Assembly: GCF_040655075.1 (NCBI RefSeq)
Contig: NZ_JBFAJC010000003.1
Coordinates: 186,001 to 250,000, forward strand
Source of the DNA: Actinoallomurus sp040655075
Lineage (GTDB): Bacteria; Actinomycetota; Actinomycetes; Streptosporangiales; Streptosporangiaceae
Length of the DNA: 64,000 bases
Reading direction: 5' to 3'
Under the pieces are notes generated by a model that was not told the origin of the DNA, made no database searches, and saw only the letters and a list, made by a program, of their open reading frames with translations. Shown here one piece after another: positions 46,507-55,403 of this stretch. The translations under genes were made by a program, and so were the position numbers. The first letter of the stretch is position 1. Each line of letters opens with the position of its first letter.

Positions 46507-46669
46507 GGTGTTCTCCTCGCTGCCGGAAAAGCGGGAAGGCCGGTAGGGATATGCTCCTCTCTTGGGATATGGCCTTCGACTTCCAGCATCCTCCGGTGTC
46601 GTACCGGTAAAACAATCAAACGGTAATGAGGAGGACATTTCCGTGCGGCTTGGGCGATTCTCGACTTAG

Positions 46670-46687
46670 GATCTATGCCGTAAAGGC
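46670..46687 (+). repeat. GATCTA...GTAAAGGC motif, copy 3
   Basis: GATCTATGCCGTAAAGGC lies immediately outside the DUF3866 stop codon (46689-46691, minus strand). Confidence 0.55.
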
Positions 46688-46688
46688 G

Positions 46689-47759
46689 TCACCTTAGGAG
46701 ATTTGCGACATGGCGGCCGGCGGCGGCCACGGCCAGGAACCCCGCGCGGTCCTCGTCCAGGCCCCGGCCCATGGTCGACACCCGCACCGGCGAGTCGCGC
46801 ACCGCCTCGTTGAGGCCGTCCACGGACACGGTGACGAGTTCGTGCCGCTCGCCGAGCGGCTTCGCCTCCGCCCGCACCCGGTCCCCGAACGCTCCTGGCA
46901 GATCCGGCACGACCACCTGAGCCCGAGCCAGCGCGACGCGACCGTATGCGGTCATGCTGTGGTGGGAGATCCCTCGGTGGCGCTCACGGGCGTCCGCCTC
47001 GCTGACCCGCAGGGACGCGACGGGGCGGCCCTCCAGGACGGCGGCGGCGTTCACGGCCTCACCCGCCGACACGCCCGAGAAGCCCCACCGCGTGCCCGTG
47101 CCGAGGTTGCCGGGGCCCTGCGCGACGATCGCCACCTCGGCGTCCAGCACCAGCCGCGCGGCGAGCAGGCCGGTGTGCAGGGTCACGGCCTCCAGGTCCC
47201 CGCCGAACGCCTGGCCGACGGTCACCGTCGCGGACAGCGCCCCGGCCTCGCGCAGCGCCGCGATCGTCCGGGAGAACCAGGCGGGCAGCGCACCGCCGTC
47301 CGGCATGACGTAGACGACGCGGGTGCCGGGGCGGTCCAGGTGCAGTCCCGCGATGATCGCCGGCAGCGCCGAGTGCAGGTCGGCGACGACGACCGGCATG
47401 CCGCCCACCGACTCGGCGTCGCGCAGAACCTCGTGGTGCGCGGAGTCCTGCTCGTCCGCGCCGAGCACCGTGGCCTGCAGTGGGGTGTAGCGTGCCTTGA
47501 CCAGATGGCCTGGACCGGACGGATCGGGCGGGAAACGGTCGGGTACCGCGACCACCATCGCGTACCCTCCGGTGCCAAGCCCCATCGCGAGCGCCGTCGT
47601 GTTCAGCAGCACGACGTCGCCCGGGTGGGGCCGTCCCACCAGCGCCGGATAGGCCAGGGCGCGGGCTTCGCCGTCGTCGTCGATCGTGACGTCGAGTTCG
47701 ACCGCTCCGGGCCATTCGCGGCGTATCTTGACAACCGTGCCTTTGCGCCATCGGATCAC
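46689..47759 (-). CDS. DUF3866 family protein
   Basis: 356 aa. It opens MIRWRKGTVVKIRREWPGAVEL and contains GDVVLLNTTALAMGLGTGGYAMVVA, VYVMPDGGALPAWFSRTI and GPGNLGTGTRWGFSGVSAGEAVNA, the conserved blocks of DUF3866. No function is established. It is divergent from pafB, and only 50 nt separate the two starts. Confidence 0.85.
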   Translation of the reverse strand: MIRWRKGTVVKIRREWPGAVELDVTIDDDGEARALAYPALVGRPHPGDVVLLNTTALAMGLGTGGYAMVVAVPDRFPPDPSGPGHLVKARYTPLQATVLGADEQDSAHHEVLRDAESVGGMPVVVADLHSALPAIIAGLHLDRPGTRVVYVMPDGGALPAWFSRTIAALREAGALSATVTVGQAFGGDLEAVTLHTGLLAARLVLDAEVAIVAQGPGNLGTGTRWGFSGVSAGEAVNAAAVLEGRPVASLRVSEADARERHRGISHHSMTAYGRVALARAQVVVPDLPGAFGDRVRAEAKPLGERHELVTVSVDGLNEAVRDSPVRVSTMGRGLDEDRAGFLAVAAAGRHVANLLR

Positions 47760-47809
47760 CCGCCAACGGTAGCGTCGGAGGTCACGGGGACGGGCCAGAA
47801 GGAGTGACG

Positions 47810-48754
47810 ATGTCGCGCCGCAAGACCGAGCGGCTGCTCAATCTCGTGGTGTGCCTGCTGGCCACCCGGCGGTACCTCACCGCGGAGCAGATCCGCCAGG
47901 CCGTGCCGGGCTATCCCGGCGGGGACGAGGCGTTCAAGCGCATGTTCGAGCGCGACAAGGAGGAGCTGCGCGAGCTCGGCATCCCCTTGGAGATGGGCAG
48001 CGACGGCGAGGAGGAGGCCGGCTACCGGATCCAGCGCCAGGCGTACGAACTGCCGGAGATCCAGTTCGCCCCCGACGAGGCCGCCGTGCTCGGGCTGGCC
48101 GCCCGGGTCTGGCAGCGGGCCAGCCTGGCCGAAGCGGCCTCCGGGGCTCTGCTGAAACTGCGCGCGGCCGGCATCGACACCGACGAGGCCGCCTCCCTCG
48201 GCGTCGAGCCCAGGGTCGGTGCCGACGAGCCCGCCTTCCCGGCGCTGTGGCGGGCCGTCCGCGACCGTCGGCCGGTCACCTTCGAATACCAGGGCGTCGG
48301 GCGCAGCGGCCCGCAGCGGCGGCACCTGGAGCCGTGGGGTGTGGTCAGCAGGCGCGGCCGCTGGTACGTCGCCGGCCATGACCGGGACCGCGGGGAGACC
48401 CGGGTGTTCCGGCTCAGCCGCATCAGGGGCGAGGTCGTCGCCGACGGCCCCGCCGGCGCGGTGACGGTCCCGGAGGGCATCGACCTGCGGGAGGTCGTCA
48501 CCTCGATGGGCGGCCCGGTGCCCGGGCGGCGCACGGCCACCGTACGGCTGCGGCGCGGCGCGGCGGACGGCATCCGGCGCTGGGCGGCGAACATCCGCCG
48601 CGAGGACGACGAATGGGACCTGGCCGAGCTGACGTTCGCCGAGGTCGAGCGGCTCGCCGACTACCTGGCCGGGTTCGCCGACGACGTCGTGGTCGTCGAC
48701 CCGCCCGACGTACGTGACGCGATGATCCAGCACCTGAAGGCGGTGTGCCAGTGA
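47810..48754 (+). CDS. pafB: WYL-domain transcriptional regulator PafB
   Basis: 314 aa. ATG 47810 lies 5 nt after AAGGAG. An N-terminal winged helix (RKTERLLNLVVCLLATRRYLTAEQIRQAV) is followed by a WYL domain (VTFEYQ...RHLEPWGVVSRRGRWYVAGHDRDRGETRVFRLSRI) and the WCX extension. With PafC it activates SOS-independent DNA-damage genes in mycobacteria (family knowledge). Its stop overlaps the pafC start by 4 nt. Confidence 0.94.
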   Translation: MSRRKTERLLNLVVCLLATRRYLTAEQIRQAVPGYPGGDEAFKRMFERDKEELRELGIPLEMGSDGEEEAGYRIQRQAYELPEIQFAPDEAAVLGLAARVWQRASLAEAASGALLKLRAAGIDTDEAASLGVEPRVGADEPAFPALWRAVRDRRPVTFEYQGVGRSGPQRRHLEPWGVVSRRGRWYVAGHDRDRGETRVFRLSRIRGEVVADGPAGAVTVPEGIDLREVVTSMGGPVPGRRTATVRLRRGAADGIRRWAANIRREDDEWDLAELTFAEVERLADYLAGFADDVVVVDPPDVRDAMIQHLKAVCQ

Positions 48755-49692
48755 GCTCCTCGGAACGACTGCGGCGGCTGCTGGCGCTGGTGCCGTACGT
48801 CATCAACCGCAGCTCGGTCAGTGTCGAGGAGGCCGCCGCGGCCTTCGGCGTGACCGAGAAGCAGATCATCGACGACCTCAACCTGCTGTGGTGCGTCGAA
48901 CTGCGCGCGCCCGACCCGTACTGCCCGATCGACCTGTCCTACGAGGGCGGCGAGATCGTGGTGTGCGAGGCGGAGTCGATCAGCCGGCCGCTCCGGCTCG
49001 ACGTCGACGAGGCCGCCGCCCTGCTGGTCGCGCTGCGCACGATCGCCGAGATCCCCGAGCACGGCGACGCCGTGAGCCGGCTGATCGCCAAGCTGGAAGA
49101 GGCGGCGGGCGCCGCCGCCCGGCCGAGCAGCCAGGTCGCCGTTCAACTGGACGTCCACCCGGACGTCCTGGTCCAGGCGCGGTCGGGGCTGGACCAGGGG
49201 CGTCGCCTGCGGATGACCTATTACGTGCCGGGCCGGGACGAGAACACCGAGCGCGACGTGGACCCGATGCGGCTGCTCATCGTCGACGGCTGGTCCTATC
49301 TGGAGGGCTGGTGCCGCCGCGCCGAGGCGGTGCGCCTGTTCCGCCTGGACCGCATCGTGGATCTGCAGGTCCTCGACGTTCCCGCCAGCATCCCGGACGA
49401 GGCCGAGCCGCTCGACCTGGACGACGGGCTGTTCCGCCCCTCACCCGACGACGTGCGGGTGACCTTCGAGCTGTCCCCGGCCGGGCGCTGGGTCGCCGAC
49501 CACTACCCGTGCGAGAGCGTCACCGAGCTCGGGGAGGGCCGGGTCCGCGTCGTACTGCGCACCCCGGACGTCCGCTGGGTGCGGCGCCTGGCGCTGCGGC
49601 TGGCGGGCAGCGGCCGGATCGCCGAGCCCGCCGACCTGGCCGCCCAGGTCCGCGAAGACGCCGCCCGCGCCCTCAAGCTCTACGACGCGTGA
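48751..49692 (+). CDS. pafC: WYL-domain transcriptional regulator PafC
   Basis: 313 aa from the GTG at 48751, which overlaps the pafB stop (GTGA). The helix-turn-helix (NRSSVSVEEAAAAFGVTEKQIIDDLNLL) and WYL domain (LRMTYYVPGRDENTERDVDPMRLLIVDGWSYLEGWCRRAEAVRLFRLDRI) are clear. It forms a heterodimer with PafB in the family; ssDNA sensing through the WYL domains has been proposed. Confidence 0.94.
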   Translation: MSSSERLRRLLALVPYVINRSSVSVEEAAAAFGVTEKQIIDDLNLLWCVELRAPDPYCPIDLSYEGGEIVVCEAESISRPLRLDVDEAAALLVALRTIAEIPEHGDAVSRLIAKLEEAAGAAARPSSQVAVQLDVHPDVLVQARSGLDQGRRLRMTYYVPGRDENTERDVDPMRLLIVDGWSYLEGWCRRAEAVRLFRLDRIVDLQVLDVPASIPDEAEPLDLDDGLFRPSPDDVRVTFELSPAGRWVADHYPCESVTELGEGRVRVVLRTPDVRWVRRLALRLAGSGRIAEPADLAAQVREDAARALKLYDA

Positions 49693-49719
49693 TCTCTTCT
49701 GTCGACCGTGGAGATTCGC

Positions 49720-49725
49720 TAGTGT
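49720..49725 (+). promoter_or_regulatory. Putative -10 box of the small membrane protein gene (leaderless)
   Basis: TAGTGT, 6 nt before the GTG at 49732. Confidence 0.35.
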
Positions 49726-49731
49726 CGGCCT

Positions 49732-49920
49732 GTGCCGTGGATGATGCTGTACGTCGCGTTGGCCTTCGCCGGGCTGGTCGTTCTCGGCGGCTGCGCGATC
49801 AAGGTGTCGCTCGCGGTGCGCGGTCTCGGCCGTGAACTGCGGCGGACCAGGGAGCGTCTGGAGCCGGAACACGCGAAACTCGCCCGTGAGATGCGCCGTC
49901 TTGAGGGGGCGGGGGAGTGA
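49732..49920 (+). CDS. Small single-pass membrane protein between pafC and tatA
   Basis: 62 aa. One hydrophobic helix (about residues 4-24, MLYVALAFAGLVVLGGCAIKV) is followed by a charged amphipathic helix (ELRRTRERLEPEHAKLAREMRRLEG). Small proteins of this layout occur at this place in related genomes. Function unknown. The gap to tatA is 60 nt. Confidence 0.7.
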   Translation: MPWMMLYVALAFAGLVVLGGCAIKVSLAVRGLGRELRRTRERLEPEHAKLAREMRRLEGAGE

Positions 49921-49980
49921 GACATCCGGCCCGACGGCGTACGATCGGGTGAGAAAGAGCCACTGCTGAAGAGGACTGAC

Positions 49981-50313
49981 ATGGATCTTGGCCCGTGGGA
50001 AATCGCGATCATCGCGGTCGTCATCCTGGTGCTGTTCGGTTCTGCCAAGCTGCCCCAGGCCGCCCGTTCGCTCGGCCGGTCGATGCGCATCTTCAAGTCC
50101 GAGACCAAGGGCCTGATCAGCGACGACGATGACGAGCCGCGCCCGCAGTCGCAGCCGCAGGACGCCCGTGCCCAGGCGGCACGGCTCCGGGAGCAGGCGG
50201 CGCTGCTGGAGCAGCAGGCTGCCCAGCAGCCGCAGCTGAGCCGTCCGGCTGAGGACGGCACCACGATCAGCGGCGTGCCGCTGTCCCAGACGGAGCACGG
50301 CAAGAAGTCCTGA
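49981..50313 (+). CDS. tatA: Sec-independent protein translocase subunit TatA
   Basis: 110 aa. An N-terminal helix (PWEIAIIAVVILVLFGSAKLP, residues 5-25) ending in the FG-x-KLP hinge is followed by the amphipathic helix (AARSLGRSMRIFKSETKGL) and a disordered Gln-rich tail. Oligomers form the Tat pore for folded proteins. GAAGAGGA lies about 6 nt upstream of the ATG. tatC follows 22 nt after the stop. Confidence 0.94.
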   Translation: MDLGPWEIAIIAVVILVLFGSAKLPQAARSLGRSMRIFKSETKGLISDDDDEPRPQSQPQDARAQAARLREQAALLEQQAAQQPQLSRPAEDGTTISGVPLSQTEHGKKS

Positions 50314-50335
50314 CCTACCGCCACAATTAGGGACC

Positions 50336-51190
50336 ATGACGACCAAGCCGTCGCGGAGTGCGAACCCTGATGGGCGCATGCCGCTCATGGAGCACATCCG
50401 CGAACTCCGTAGCCGCCTGCTCAAGGCCATGTTGGCCATTCTCGTGGGCACCGGCATCGGGCTGTGGCAATTCGACCGTGTCTGGAACTTCCTCCAGAAG
50501 CCGTACTGCCAGATCCCCCAGGAGAACCGCCTGGGCAAGGGCTGCGGCTTGGTCGTCAACGGCCTGACCGAAGGCTTCTTCCTCAACCTGAAGATCTCGC
50601 TGATCGTCGGCGTGGTGCTCGCCTCGCCGATCTGGCTGTACCAGATCTGGGCGTTCGTCGCTCCGGGGCTGTACCAGCGCGAGCGTCGCTGGACGTACAT
50701 CTTCGTGGCCGCCTCGGTGCCGCTGTTCGTCGGCGGCGCGGTCCTGGCCTACGTAACGCTCGACAAGGGACTGGGCATCCTGCTCTCGTTCGTCCCGCAC
50801 GGCACCACCTCGCTGGTCACGGTGACGAGCTACCTCGGCTACGCGGTGGCGATGCTGCTGATCTTCGGGGTGACGTTCGAGCTGCCGCTGTTCGTCGTCA
50901 TCCTCAACCTGGCGGGCGTGCTCACGCACGCGCGCATCAGGAAGTCGCGCCGACTGATCATCTTCGGCCTCTTCGTGTTCGCCGCGGTCGCCACGCCGAG
51001 CCAGGACCCGTTCACCATGCTGGCGCTGGCGCTGCCGACCGTCGTGCTGTTCGAGGTCGCCGAGCTCATCGCCTACGTCCACGACCGGCGTAAGGCCGCC
51101 CGACCCGACCCGTACGCCGACCTGTCCGACGACGAGGCCTCGCCGCTCGACCTGCCAGACGGCGAGATCGAGGACGGCGAGCGCGTCTAG
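50336..51190 (+). CDS. tatC: Sec-independent protein translocase subunit TatC
   Basis: 284 aa. The N-terminal signature MPLMEHIRELRSRLLKA binds twin-arginine signal peptides. Six membrane helices follow, with PIWLYQIWAFVAPGLYQRERR between helices 2 and 3 and FGVTFELPLFVVILNLAGV in helix 4. The acidic C-terminal tail is cytoplasmic. It works with TatA; no tatB is visible here. Confidence 0.95.
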   Translation: MTTKPSRSANPDGRMPLMEHIRELRSRLLKAMLAILVGTGIGLWQFDRVWNFLQKPYCQIPQENRLGKGCGLVVNGLTEGFFLNLKISLIVGVVLASPIWLYQIWAFVAPGLYQRERRWTYIFVAASVPLFVGGAVLAYVTLDKGLGILLSFVPHGTTSLVTVTSYLGYAVAMLLIFGVTFELPLFVVILNLAGVLTHARIRKSRRLIIFGLFVFAAVATPSQDPFTMLALALPTVVLFEVAELIAYVHDRRKAARPDPYADLSDDEASPLDLPDGEIEDGERV

Positions 51191-51238
51191 GGCACGTCCG
51201 ATCCCGGGAGCGCAGCCGTTTCGGTCACCGGCGGTCCG

Positions 51239-51244
51239 TAGGCT
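51239..51244 (+). promoter_or_regulatory. Putative -10 box of helY (leaderless)
   Basis: TAGGCT, 6 nt before the ATG at 51251, no ribosome site. Confidence 0.45.
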
Positions 51245-51250
51245 TGACCC

Positions 51251-53974
51251 ATGACCACCCCCGCGGAACGCTACGCCGCGCACCGGCAGCGCATGGCGGT
51301 CTTCACGCCCGCACTGACCGAGTTCCAAAGCCTGTACGACTTCGACCTGGACTTCTTCCAGGTCGACGCCTGCCGCGCGCTGGAGAACGGCCACGGCGTG
51401 CTGGTCGCGGCGCCCACCGGGTCGGGCAAGACCGTCGTCGGCGAGTTCGCGGTGCACCTGGCGCTGGCGGGCGGCCAGAAGTGCTTCTACACCACCCCGA
51501 TCAAGGCGCTGTCGAACCAGAAGTACGCCGACCTCGTGCGCCGGTACGGCACCGGGAAGGTCGGCCTGCTCACCGGCGACAACGCCATCAACGGTGAGGC
51601 GCCGATCGTCGTCATGACGACCGAGGTCCTGCGCAACATGCTGTACGCCGGGTCGCCGACGCTGTCGGGGCTGGCGTACGTCGTCATGGACGAGGTGCAC
51701 TACCTCGCCGACCGGTTCCGGGGCGCGGTCTGGGAAGAGGTGATCATCCACCTTCCCGAGTCGGTGCGGCTGGTGGCGCTGTCGGCGACGGTCAGCAACG
51801 CCGAGGAGTTCGGCGAGTGGCTGCAGGAGGTCCGCGGCGAGACCACCGTCATCGTCGACGAGGAGCGCCCGGTGCCGCTGTGGCAGCACATGCTGGCCGG
51901 CAACCGGCTGTACGACCTGTTCGTCGACGACGATCACACGAAGGTCAACCCGGACCTGCGCCGGTTCGCGCTCGACGACCTACGGCGCACGAGGATCAAC
52001 CAGGGCCGCCGCAGCGGCCGTCGGCGCGAACGCCGCCCCGAGCGTTACCGGCCGCCGTCGCGCACCGACGTCATCGACCGGCTGGACCGCGCCGGGCTGC
52101 TGCCCGCGATCACCTTCATCTTCAGCCGCGCCGGCTGCGACGCGGCGGTCGAGCAGTGCATGTACTCCGGGCTGCGGCTCACCACGAAGGAGGAGGCCGA
52201 GCAGATCCGGGCGCACGTCGAGACGCGCACCGCCGACATCCCGCGGGCCGACCTGGACGTCCTCGGCCACGGCACGTGGCTGGCCGGGCTGGAGCGGGGC
52301 CTGGCCGCCCACCACGCGGGCATGCTGCCGACGTTCAAGGAGATCGTCGAGGAGCTGTTCACCGAAGGGCTGATCAAAGCGGTCTTCGCGACCGAGACCC
52401 TGGCGCTGGGCATCAACATGCCCGCCCGCACCGTCGTGATCGAGCGCCTCGTCAAGTGGAACGGCGAGATGCACGCCGACCTGACCCCCGGCGAGTACAC
52501 CCAGCTCACCGGGCGGGCCGGGCGGCGCGGCATCGACGTGGAGGGCCACGCCGTCGTCCTGTGGGCGCCCGGCGTCGACCCGGCGTCGGTGGCCGGCCTG
52601 GCGGGCACGCGCACCTACCCGCTGAACTCCAGCTTCCGCCCGTCGTACAACATGGCCGTGAACCTCGTCGGCCAGGTCGGCCGCGAACGCGCCCGTACCC
52701 TCCTGGAGGAGTCCTTCGCGCAGTTCCAGGCCGACCGTGCCGTCGTCGGGCTCGCCAAGCAGCTGCACCGCAACGAGGAGGCCCTGGAGGGCTACCTGGA
52801 GGCGGCGACCTGCGACAAGGGTGACTTCATGGCGTACGCCCGGCTGCGGCAGCGCCTGACCGAACGCGAGCGGGAGCTGGCCCGGGAGCGGTCCGGCGTC
52901 CGGCGGGCGGAGGCCGCGCGCTCCCTGGAGCGCCTGCGTTTCGGGGACGTCATCATGGTCCCGCACGGCCGGTTCGCCGGTGCGGCGGTGGTCCTGGAGC
53001 CGGGGGCCGGGAAGCGCTCCGACGACCCGTCCCCGCTGGTCCTCACCATCAACCGGCAGGTCAAGCAGCTGGCGCTGGCCGACTTCCGGGGGCCGGTGGA
53101 GCCGGTGGACCGCATCAAGATCCCGCAGTGGTTCAGTCGCAGGTCGGCGCAGCACCGCCGCGACCTGGCCTCGACGCTGCGCAACAAGACGGCGCACCTC
53201 GACAAGCCCCGTCCGCAGAAGCACCCGGACTCCACGCGCGAGGACCCGGAGATCAGCGACCTGCGGCGGCGGCTGCGCGAACACTCCTGCCACGGCTGCG
53301 CCGACCGGGAGGACCACGCGCGCTGGGCCGAGCGCTACTTCCGGCTGGAGAAGGAGACGGCGGCGCTGCGCCGCCGCGTCGAGGGCCGCTCGCAGGTGAT
53401 CTCCCGGACCTTCGACCGGGTCTGCGCCGTGCTGGAGCAACTCGGCTACCTCGAAGGCGAGCGGGTCACCGACGAGGGCCGTCGGCTCGGGCGCATCTAC
53501 ACCGAGCTGGACCTGCTCACGGCCGAGTCCCTGCGCGCCGGCATCTTCGACGACCTGGGGCCCGCGCAGCTCGCCGCGGTCGTGTCGGCGCTGGTGTACG
53601 AGTCCCGGCAGCCCGAGGACGGGCGGGCGCCCCGCGTGCCCAGCGGACCCGTACGGGAGGCGCTCACCGAGATGCTCCGGCTGTGGGGTGAGCTGCAGGA
53701 GATCGAGAAGGATCATCGGGTCGCGTTCCTGCGCGAGCCGGACCTGGGCTTCGCCTGGGCGGCGCACCGGTGGGCGAGCGGCGATCAGCTGGACGCCGTG
53801 CTGGCCGACGCCGACCTGACGGCCGGCGACTTCGTCCGCTGGATGAAGCAGCTGCTGGACATGCTCGGGCAGGTCGCGGACGCCGCCCCGCCCGGCAGCC
53901 CGGTGCGCCGCGTCGCGGGCCGGGCCATGGACGCGATCCGGCGAGGCGTCGTGGCCTACTCCTCCGTCGGCTGA
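51251..53974 (+). CDS. helY: DEAD/DEAH-box RNA helicase, HelY/Ski2-like
   Basis: 907 aa. Ski2-like superfamily 2 helicase. Walker A APTGSGKT (about residues 54-61), motif II DEVH (about 147-150), motif III SAT, motif V with TLALGINMPARTV and motif VI QLTGRAGRRGID are all intact. The C-terminal third is the DSHCT domain (SRTFDRVCAVLEQLGYLEGERVTDEG...RIYTELDLL). Probably RNA processing or decay. In mycobacteria helY also follows tatC. The ATG lacks a ribosome site and has TAGGCT 6 nt upstream. Confidence 0.93.
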   Translation: MTTPAERYAAHRQRMAVFTPALTEFQSLYDFDLDFFQVDACRALENGHGVLVAAPTGSGKTVVGEFAVHLALAGGQKCFYTTPIKALSNQKYADLVRRYGTGKVGLLTGDNAINGEAPIVVMTTEVLRNMLYAGSPTLSGLAYVVMDEVHYLADRFRGAVWEEVIIHLPESVRLVALSATVSNAEEFGEWLQEVRGETTVIVDEERPVPLWQHMLAGNRLYDLFVDDDHTKVNPDLRRFALDDLRRTRINQGRRSGRRRERRPERYRPPSRTDVIDRLDRAGLLPAITFIFSRAGCDAAVEQCMYSGLRLTTKEEAEQIRAHVETRTADIPRADLDVLGHGTWLAGLERGLAAHHAGMLPTFKEIVEELFTEGLIKAVFATETLALGINMPARTVVIERLVKWNGEMHADLTPGEYTQLTGRAGRRGIDVEGHAVVLWAPGVDPASVAGLAGTRTYPLNSSFRPSYNMAVNLVGQVGRERARTLLEESFAQFQADRAVVGLAKQLHRNEEALEGYLEAATCDKGDFMAYARLRQRLTERERELARERSGVRRAEAARSLERLRFGDVIMVPHGRFAGAAVVLEPGAGKRSDDPSPLVLTINRQVKQLALADFRGPVEPVDRIKIPQWFSRRSAQHRRDLASTLRNKTAHLDKPRPQKHPDSTREDPEISDLRRRLREHSCHGCADREDHARWAERYFRLEKETAALRRRVEGRSQVISRTFDRVCAVLEQLGYLEGERVTDEGRRLGRIYTELDLLTAESLRAGIFDDLGPAQLAAVVSALVYESRQPEDGRAPRVPSGPVREALTEMLRLWGELQEIEKDHRVAFLREPDLGFAWAAHRWASGDQLDAVLADADLTAGDFVRWMKQLLDMLGQVADAAPPGSPVRRVAGRAMDAIRRGVVAYSSVG

Positions 53975-54035
53975 GTCCGCAGGGACGGCCGGGTCCGTCC
54001 GGTCCGCCTTGGCGGCACGCTCCGATGCGCCCGGC

Positions 54036-55403
54036 TCAGCCGCACGGCCGGCGCGGGTCGGAGCGGACCGGCCGTCCGGAGTACGCCGCGCGGAGCAGCC
54101 GGGTGAAGGCGGCGTAGTCCACGTTCTCCGACTGGAACGCGGCGGCGCGGAAGCAGCGCCGGAAGACCTCGCTGAACACCTGGTAGGCCGGGGTCACCGG
54201 GCGCGGACGCGCCTTCGCGATCGCCTGCCGGATCTGGGTGGCGAGCTGGGCGAGGTCGGCCTGCCCGATCTGCTGTTCGCTCGGGGAGGACCTGGGGCAG
54301 GGCCGGGGCGTCTGGTACGCCGACTCCCGGGTCGGCGCGAACCCTCCGCAGGCGAACAGCTCGGCCTGCGCGTTCCGGTCGGTGAGGAACTCGACGAGAC
54401 GGCGGGCCTGGTCCTGCTTCTTGCCGTAGGCCGAGATGGCGAGGTTCTGGCCGCCGAGCACGCTCGAGCCGGGCAGCGGTGACACCCCGAATTTCAGCCG
54501 GGTGCCGGCGCGCATCCGCGGGTCGGCGGCCAGCACCCGGAAGGCGTACGGCCAGTTGCGCATGAAGGCGACCCTGCGGTCCTCGAACGCCTGGATGCTC
54601 GAGGCCTCGGTCGCGTCGGCCGCGGTGCGGTCGACGCCCTGGCCCCGCAGATCGGCGTGGAGGGCGGCCAGCGCGGACCGGATCTGCGTCGCGTACGCGT
54701 CGATGACCACCCGGTCGTCGTCGACGACGTCACCGCCGAACCCCCAGATGAGCTCCAGGGCGTTCACGGTGCCGCCTTCGTAGTCGGCGAGCTGAAGGGA
54801 GTAGCCCGCTTCGAAGCCGCGCGCGCCGGCCGCTTCGGCTGCCTGGCCGAGCAGGTCGGGCAGGCCCGCGGGCGGCTGCCGCCGGGCGTCGTTCCAGTAG
54901 TACAGCAGGCCGACGTCGGCGTTGATCGGCAGCGCGTACACCGTGCCATGCCAGGTCACCGACTGCCGCAGCTCCGGCAGGAAGTCCGGATCCCAGCCGT
55001 GCGGCAGCGGGAACGGGACGATCGCCCTCCTCGCGGCGAACTCGGCCGTCCAGGGCGCGTCGAGTTCGAGCACGTCGTAGTCGCAGCCGTGCGCCCCCGA
55101 GGTCGCCGCGAGCTGCGCGCGCTGGACGTCGGCGAGGCCGGAGATCTCCACGAGCCGCGCCTGCAGGTCGGGGTCGTCCTGGTGTTGCGCGTTCCACTCC
55201 TGGATGAGCGCCTGGCGTTCGCTCGACGCGCTGACGTCCGTGCCGCCGGCCACCACGAGCCCGGCGTGCCCTGGACAGGGGGTACGGCCGGCCGAGTCGC
55301 TCCACGGCGCCAGCGGCACCAGGACGGCCAACACGCCGAACACCACGCCGGCGAGCGTCGCGGTCCGGTGATTCCGGAGATGGCGTCCCAGCATCCGTCT
55401 CAT
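54036..55403 (-). CDS. Membrane-anchored extracellular solute-binding protein
   Basis: 455 aa from the ATG at 55403. One N-terminal helix (about 15-33, TATLAGVVFGVLAVLVPLAP) anchors a type 1 solute-binding domain: EWNAQHQDDPDLQARLVEISG, DYDVLELDAPWTAEFA, YALPINADVGLLYYWNDAR and VAFMRNWPYAF are typical of sugar ABC binding proteins. No permease or ATPase gene is nearby, so transport is unlikely. The ATG overlaps the stop of the vWA gene (ATGA), so the two proteins are made together and probably form a complex. Confidence 0.82.
   Translation of the reverse strand: MRRMLGRHLRNHRTATLAGVVFGVLAVLVPLAPWSDSAGRTPCPGHAGLVVAGGTDVSASSERQALIQEWNAQHQDDPDLQARLVEISGLADVQRAQLAATSGAHGCDYDVLELDAPWTAEFAARRAIVPFPLPHGWDPDFLPELRQSVTWHGTVYALPINADVGLLYYWNDARRQPPAGLPDLLGQAAEAAGARGFEAGYSLQLADYEGGTVNALELIWGFGGDVVDDDRVVIDAYATQIRSALAALHADLRGQGVDRTAADATEASSIQAFEDRRVAFMRNWPYAFRVLAADPRMRAGTRLKFGVSPLPGSSVLGGQNLAISAYGKKQDQARRLVEFLTDRNAQAELFACGGFAPTRESAYQTPRPCPRSSPSEQQIGQADLAQLATQIRQAIAKARPRPVTPAYQVFSEVFRRCFRAAAFQSENVDYAAFTRLLRAAYSGRPVRSDPRRPCG

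Noticed and set aside
45982..46626. Plus-strand frame with Val/Glu-rich repeats opposite the secreted His/Phe-rich protein
   Set aside because: It has no ribosome site or signal and starts within the GATCTAC motif; the minus strand has a ribosome site, a signal peptide and a stop next to the terminator. Some doubt remains because both strands are repetitive.
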